A program made the position numbers and the translations under genes. 24,026 nt of DNA from Treponema sp. (GTDB lineage: Bacteria; Spirochaetota; Spirochaetia; Treponematales; Breznakiellaceae): the NCBI GenBank assembly GCA_031257715.1, contig JAIROE010000307.1, positions 1 to 24,026 of the forward strand, in the 5' to 3' direction. A model generated the notes under the pieces. The model ran no database searches. It saw only the letters and a list, made by a program, of their open reading frames with translations, and had not been told where the DNA came from. Shown here one piece after another: positions 22,067 through 24,026 of the stretch. Each line of letters begins with the position of its first letter. Position 1 is the first letter of the stretch.

Positions 22067-24026
22067 TCAAGGACTTCCCGCCGGGGATTTTTCCGGCCCG
22101 CCATAAAGCAGTCTGTACACGGCGGCGGCGGAAAGAACCCTGCGGGCGTATGTTCTCGTTTCGGAATACGCGACGGTTTCAAGAAAAAGATCCCCGGGCA
22201 AGTCCGGCTCCGCGGCCCGCCAGCGGCGGAACCGTGTCAGTCCCCCATTATAGGCGATAAGGGCAAAGAGGGGATCTTCAAGGCGTTCAGCAAGATACCG
22301 GAGATACACGGCTCCAAGGTGTATGTTAACTTCAGGATCGAGCAAATCCGGTCCGCCGTTTTCGGTGTGGTCGGGCCCTCCCTGTCGTTTCAGCCTCCCC
22401 GCGACTTCTTCCGCCGTGGCGGCCATCAACTGGGTAAGACCCACCGCACCAGCCCTTGAAACAATACCGGGCTGAAAGGCGCTTTCGGTTCGTATGAGGC
22501 CGAAAAGCAGTTCCGGCTCAAAGCCGTTTTCTTCCGCCTTTTCCCCGATCCAGCGCCGCCAGGGCCGGGGATAGGCCAGTTCCAGATCCTCACGGACAAG
22601 TTCATAATTATCCCGGTTCATATACACCGAAACAAGCCGTATCGCCCCGGCATAGAGCCCGTCGTCGTGCATGGCCCGGGCCAGCGTCCGCAGCTCCGCC
22701 GTTGAAAGATCCCCTGCTTTTTCATCTACATATGAAAAAGATAAATCTCCCGCGCCGCTCCTGAAAAAACCCAGAAGAAATTCCATGAGTTCAGGCCGGA
22801 GAAAGGTCCCCGCGCCGGCTTTACCGGGATTGAGAAAAGGCTCTCCCAGGGCTGCGGCGCTTTTCATGCGGTAATAAAGGGCATCTCCGCCCGTACCGGC
22901 CCGCCTGTAAGCGCCGCGGAAATACATCGAAGCCCTGTCCCCGGCGGTTTCATCCGTGAAATAGCCTTCTTCCACCGCCCGCCCCAGAATCCAGGCATAC
23001 TGCGCGGCGGACAATGAATTTGAGCGCGGTTCCACAAGGGCGTATACTTCGGCCAGATCCTGCCAGAGCCGCCGCTCTGTGAGCAGCCGGGCAAGACGTT
23101 CCAGTATGTCGGAAAAATAAGAATCATCGCCAAAGGCGGGGATCATTTCTTTCACCGACGCCGCGGCTTTCTTCACGTTTTTTTCATCGGACAGGGCAAT
23201 ATCAAGGATATACCACATACAGGCGTCTTTCTGGAGGGAATCCGGGGCAAGAACAAGCGCCCGTGTGAAAAGCTCTGTCCCTTTTTCGGCAGCCCCCCTC
23301 CAGTGGGCCATCCTTGCGGCAAAAAAGAGAAGCCGGTAGCGGACATTGCGGTTTTCGGTGGAACGTTCCCATTCCAGAAAGAGTTCCATCCCCTCACCGG
23401 CCGCGGCAAACTGAAAACAGCGGCCCAAATCGTTAATCAGGTCAGGATATTGAAAAAAAAGGGTATTACCCTCTTCCATAACGGTACGGAAAAATTCCAG
23501 TCCTTCGGCAAACGAGAAACGGGCGGCCGCATCATGCCCATTGACGGCGGCCCTTTCGGCTTCGCCGAAAAGGGAAAAAGAAAGGGAATTCACCTCCATG
23601 AGGAACCAGCGGGCGGCGGCGGAGGGAGCGATCTCCGTCAGAAAGGAAAAAGCCCCGGTCCGCAGGTCAGGTAGCGCCTGCCGGGAACCACCGGACGGCG
23701 AACCATCGGACGGATGGCTGCCGGATAATACGGAAGCTTCCATCAGGCGCAAACCCGCCATGAGGGACAGAGCTTTGTTCCACCTTGAAATTCCGGAAAA
23801 AGCACCCTGAAAATCCGGCAAGGCCGCCGCGGCGGCGCAAAGCCGTTCCGCCTCACCGTAAAGAGCGGGGGATTCTGTGCCGCGGGCGTAACAAGCCGCT
23901 GCCCTCAGGGTGAGTTCTGCGGCGGAAAAACCGGACGAACGCACCGGCCGGCGCTTTGTTATCCTGCCTGCGGGAAAATTATTCTCCAGTACCGGCAGAA
24001 TGAGTTCAAGAGCCGCCGCATCCCGG
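22067..24026 (-). CDS. Soluble lytic transglycosylase (SLT family), 5'-partial
   Basis: The frame is open from the last base of the window to a stop at 22067, at least 652 residues, so the true start lies outside. The nearest in-window start codon, GTG at 23944, is internal to the open frame. The first 440 or so residues are helical and Ala/Leu-rich with repeated aromatic pairs, resembling the TPR-like superhelical arm of Slt70. The C-terminal 170 residues are the catalytic domain: ELLFGLIRTESAF with the catalytic Glu, AVGLTQLMAATAEEVA, NIHLGAVYLRYL, ALIAYNGGLTRFRRW and YSETRTYARRVL. It should cleave peptidoglycan to 1,6-anhydro products in the periplasm. A signal peptide cannot be checked here. 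Confidence 0.92.
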   Translation of the reverse strand, partial: RDAAALELILPVLENNFPAGRITKRRPVRSSGFSAAELTLRAAACYARGTESPALYGEAERLCAAAAALPDFQGAFSGISRWNKALSLMAGLRLMEASVLSGSHPSDGSPSGGSRQALPDLRTGAFSFLTEIAPSAAARWFLMEVNSLSFSLFGEAERAAVNGHDAAARFSFAEGLEFFRTVMEEGNTLFFQYPDLINDLGRCFQFAAAGEGMELFLEWERSTENRNVRYRLLFFAARMAHWRGAAEKGTELFTRALVLAPDSLQKDACMWYILDIALSDEKNVKKAAASVKEMIPAFGDDSYFSDILERLARLLTERRLWQDLAEVYALVEPRSNSLSAAQYAWILGRAVEEGYFTDETAGDRASMYFRGAYRRAGTGGDALYYRMKSAAALGEPFLNPGKAGAGTFLRPELMEFLLGFFRSGAGDLSFSYVDEKAGDLSTAELRTLARAMHDDGLYAGAIRLVSVYMNRDNYELVREDLELAYPRPWRRWIGEKAEENGFEPELLFGLIRTESAFQPGIVSRAGAVGLTQLMAATAEEVAGRLKRQGGPDHTENGGPDLLDPEVNIHLGAVYLRYLAERLEDPLFALIAYNGGLTRFRRWRAAEPDLPGDLFLETVAYSETRTYARRVLSAAAVYRLLYGGPEKSPAGSP

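Overview
The window reads as chromosomal DNA of a GC-rich spirochaete, most likely a Treponema-type organism. I infer this from protein flavour (FlhB-like and FliK-like genes beside rplS-trmD-rimM-rpsP, several c-di-GMP enzymes, a bacteriohemerythrin) and from memory of treponemal gene order. It is inference, not a database match. I see no rRNA, tRNA, CRISPR array, transposase or phage gene.

Layout. (1) Bases 1-6937, minus strand: one tightly packed, often overlapping operon read right to left: rpsP, khpA, rimM, trmD, rplS, a FliK-like protein, an FlhB-cytoplasmic-domain protein, an HD-GYP protein, a YraN-family protein, a small FlgM-like protein, a CxxC/HxxC zinc-site protein and a GAF-GGDEF diguanylate cyclase cut off by the window edge. 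(2) Bases 6938-8352: an island with no intact gene. It holds the rpsP promoter, a perfect 20-bp inverted repeat, further hairpins, a gene broken by an in-frame TGA, four 11-bp direct repeats phased at 20-21 bp, a GC-rich tandem repeat of about 42 bp and the trpS promoter. (3) Bases 8353-14879, plus strand: trpS, ndk, three consecutive paralogous membrane diguanylate cyclases, then ffh, which carries a one-base frameshift. (4) Bases 14947-18956: ugd (minus), and divergently a GT4 glycosyltransferase overlapping a radical SAM gene (plus). (5) Bases 19023-24026, minus strand: bacteriohemerythrin, FtsK/SpoIIIE translocase and a lytic transglycosylase whose 5' end is outside the window.

How the parts fit. 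Translation and secretion functions (S16, L19, RimM, TrmD, KhpA, TrpS, Ffh) are interleaved with motility-type genes (FlhB-like, FliK-like, possible FlgM) and with five c-di-GMP turnover proteins (four GGDEF, one HD-GYP). All four GGDEF domains keep a GG[D/E]EF signature and an RxxD inhibitory site. The ugd/glycosyltransferase/radical SAM group is probably an envelope glycoconjugate module. FtsK and the transglycosylase act in chromosome segregation and cell-wall turnover.

The points most worth checking are the ffh frameshift, the TGA-interrupted gene, the likely ATA start of the FlhB-like gene, the phased repeat array upstream of trpS, the triplicated cyclases, and a sigma-28-like promoter before the hemerythrin gene.
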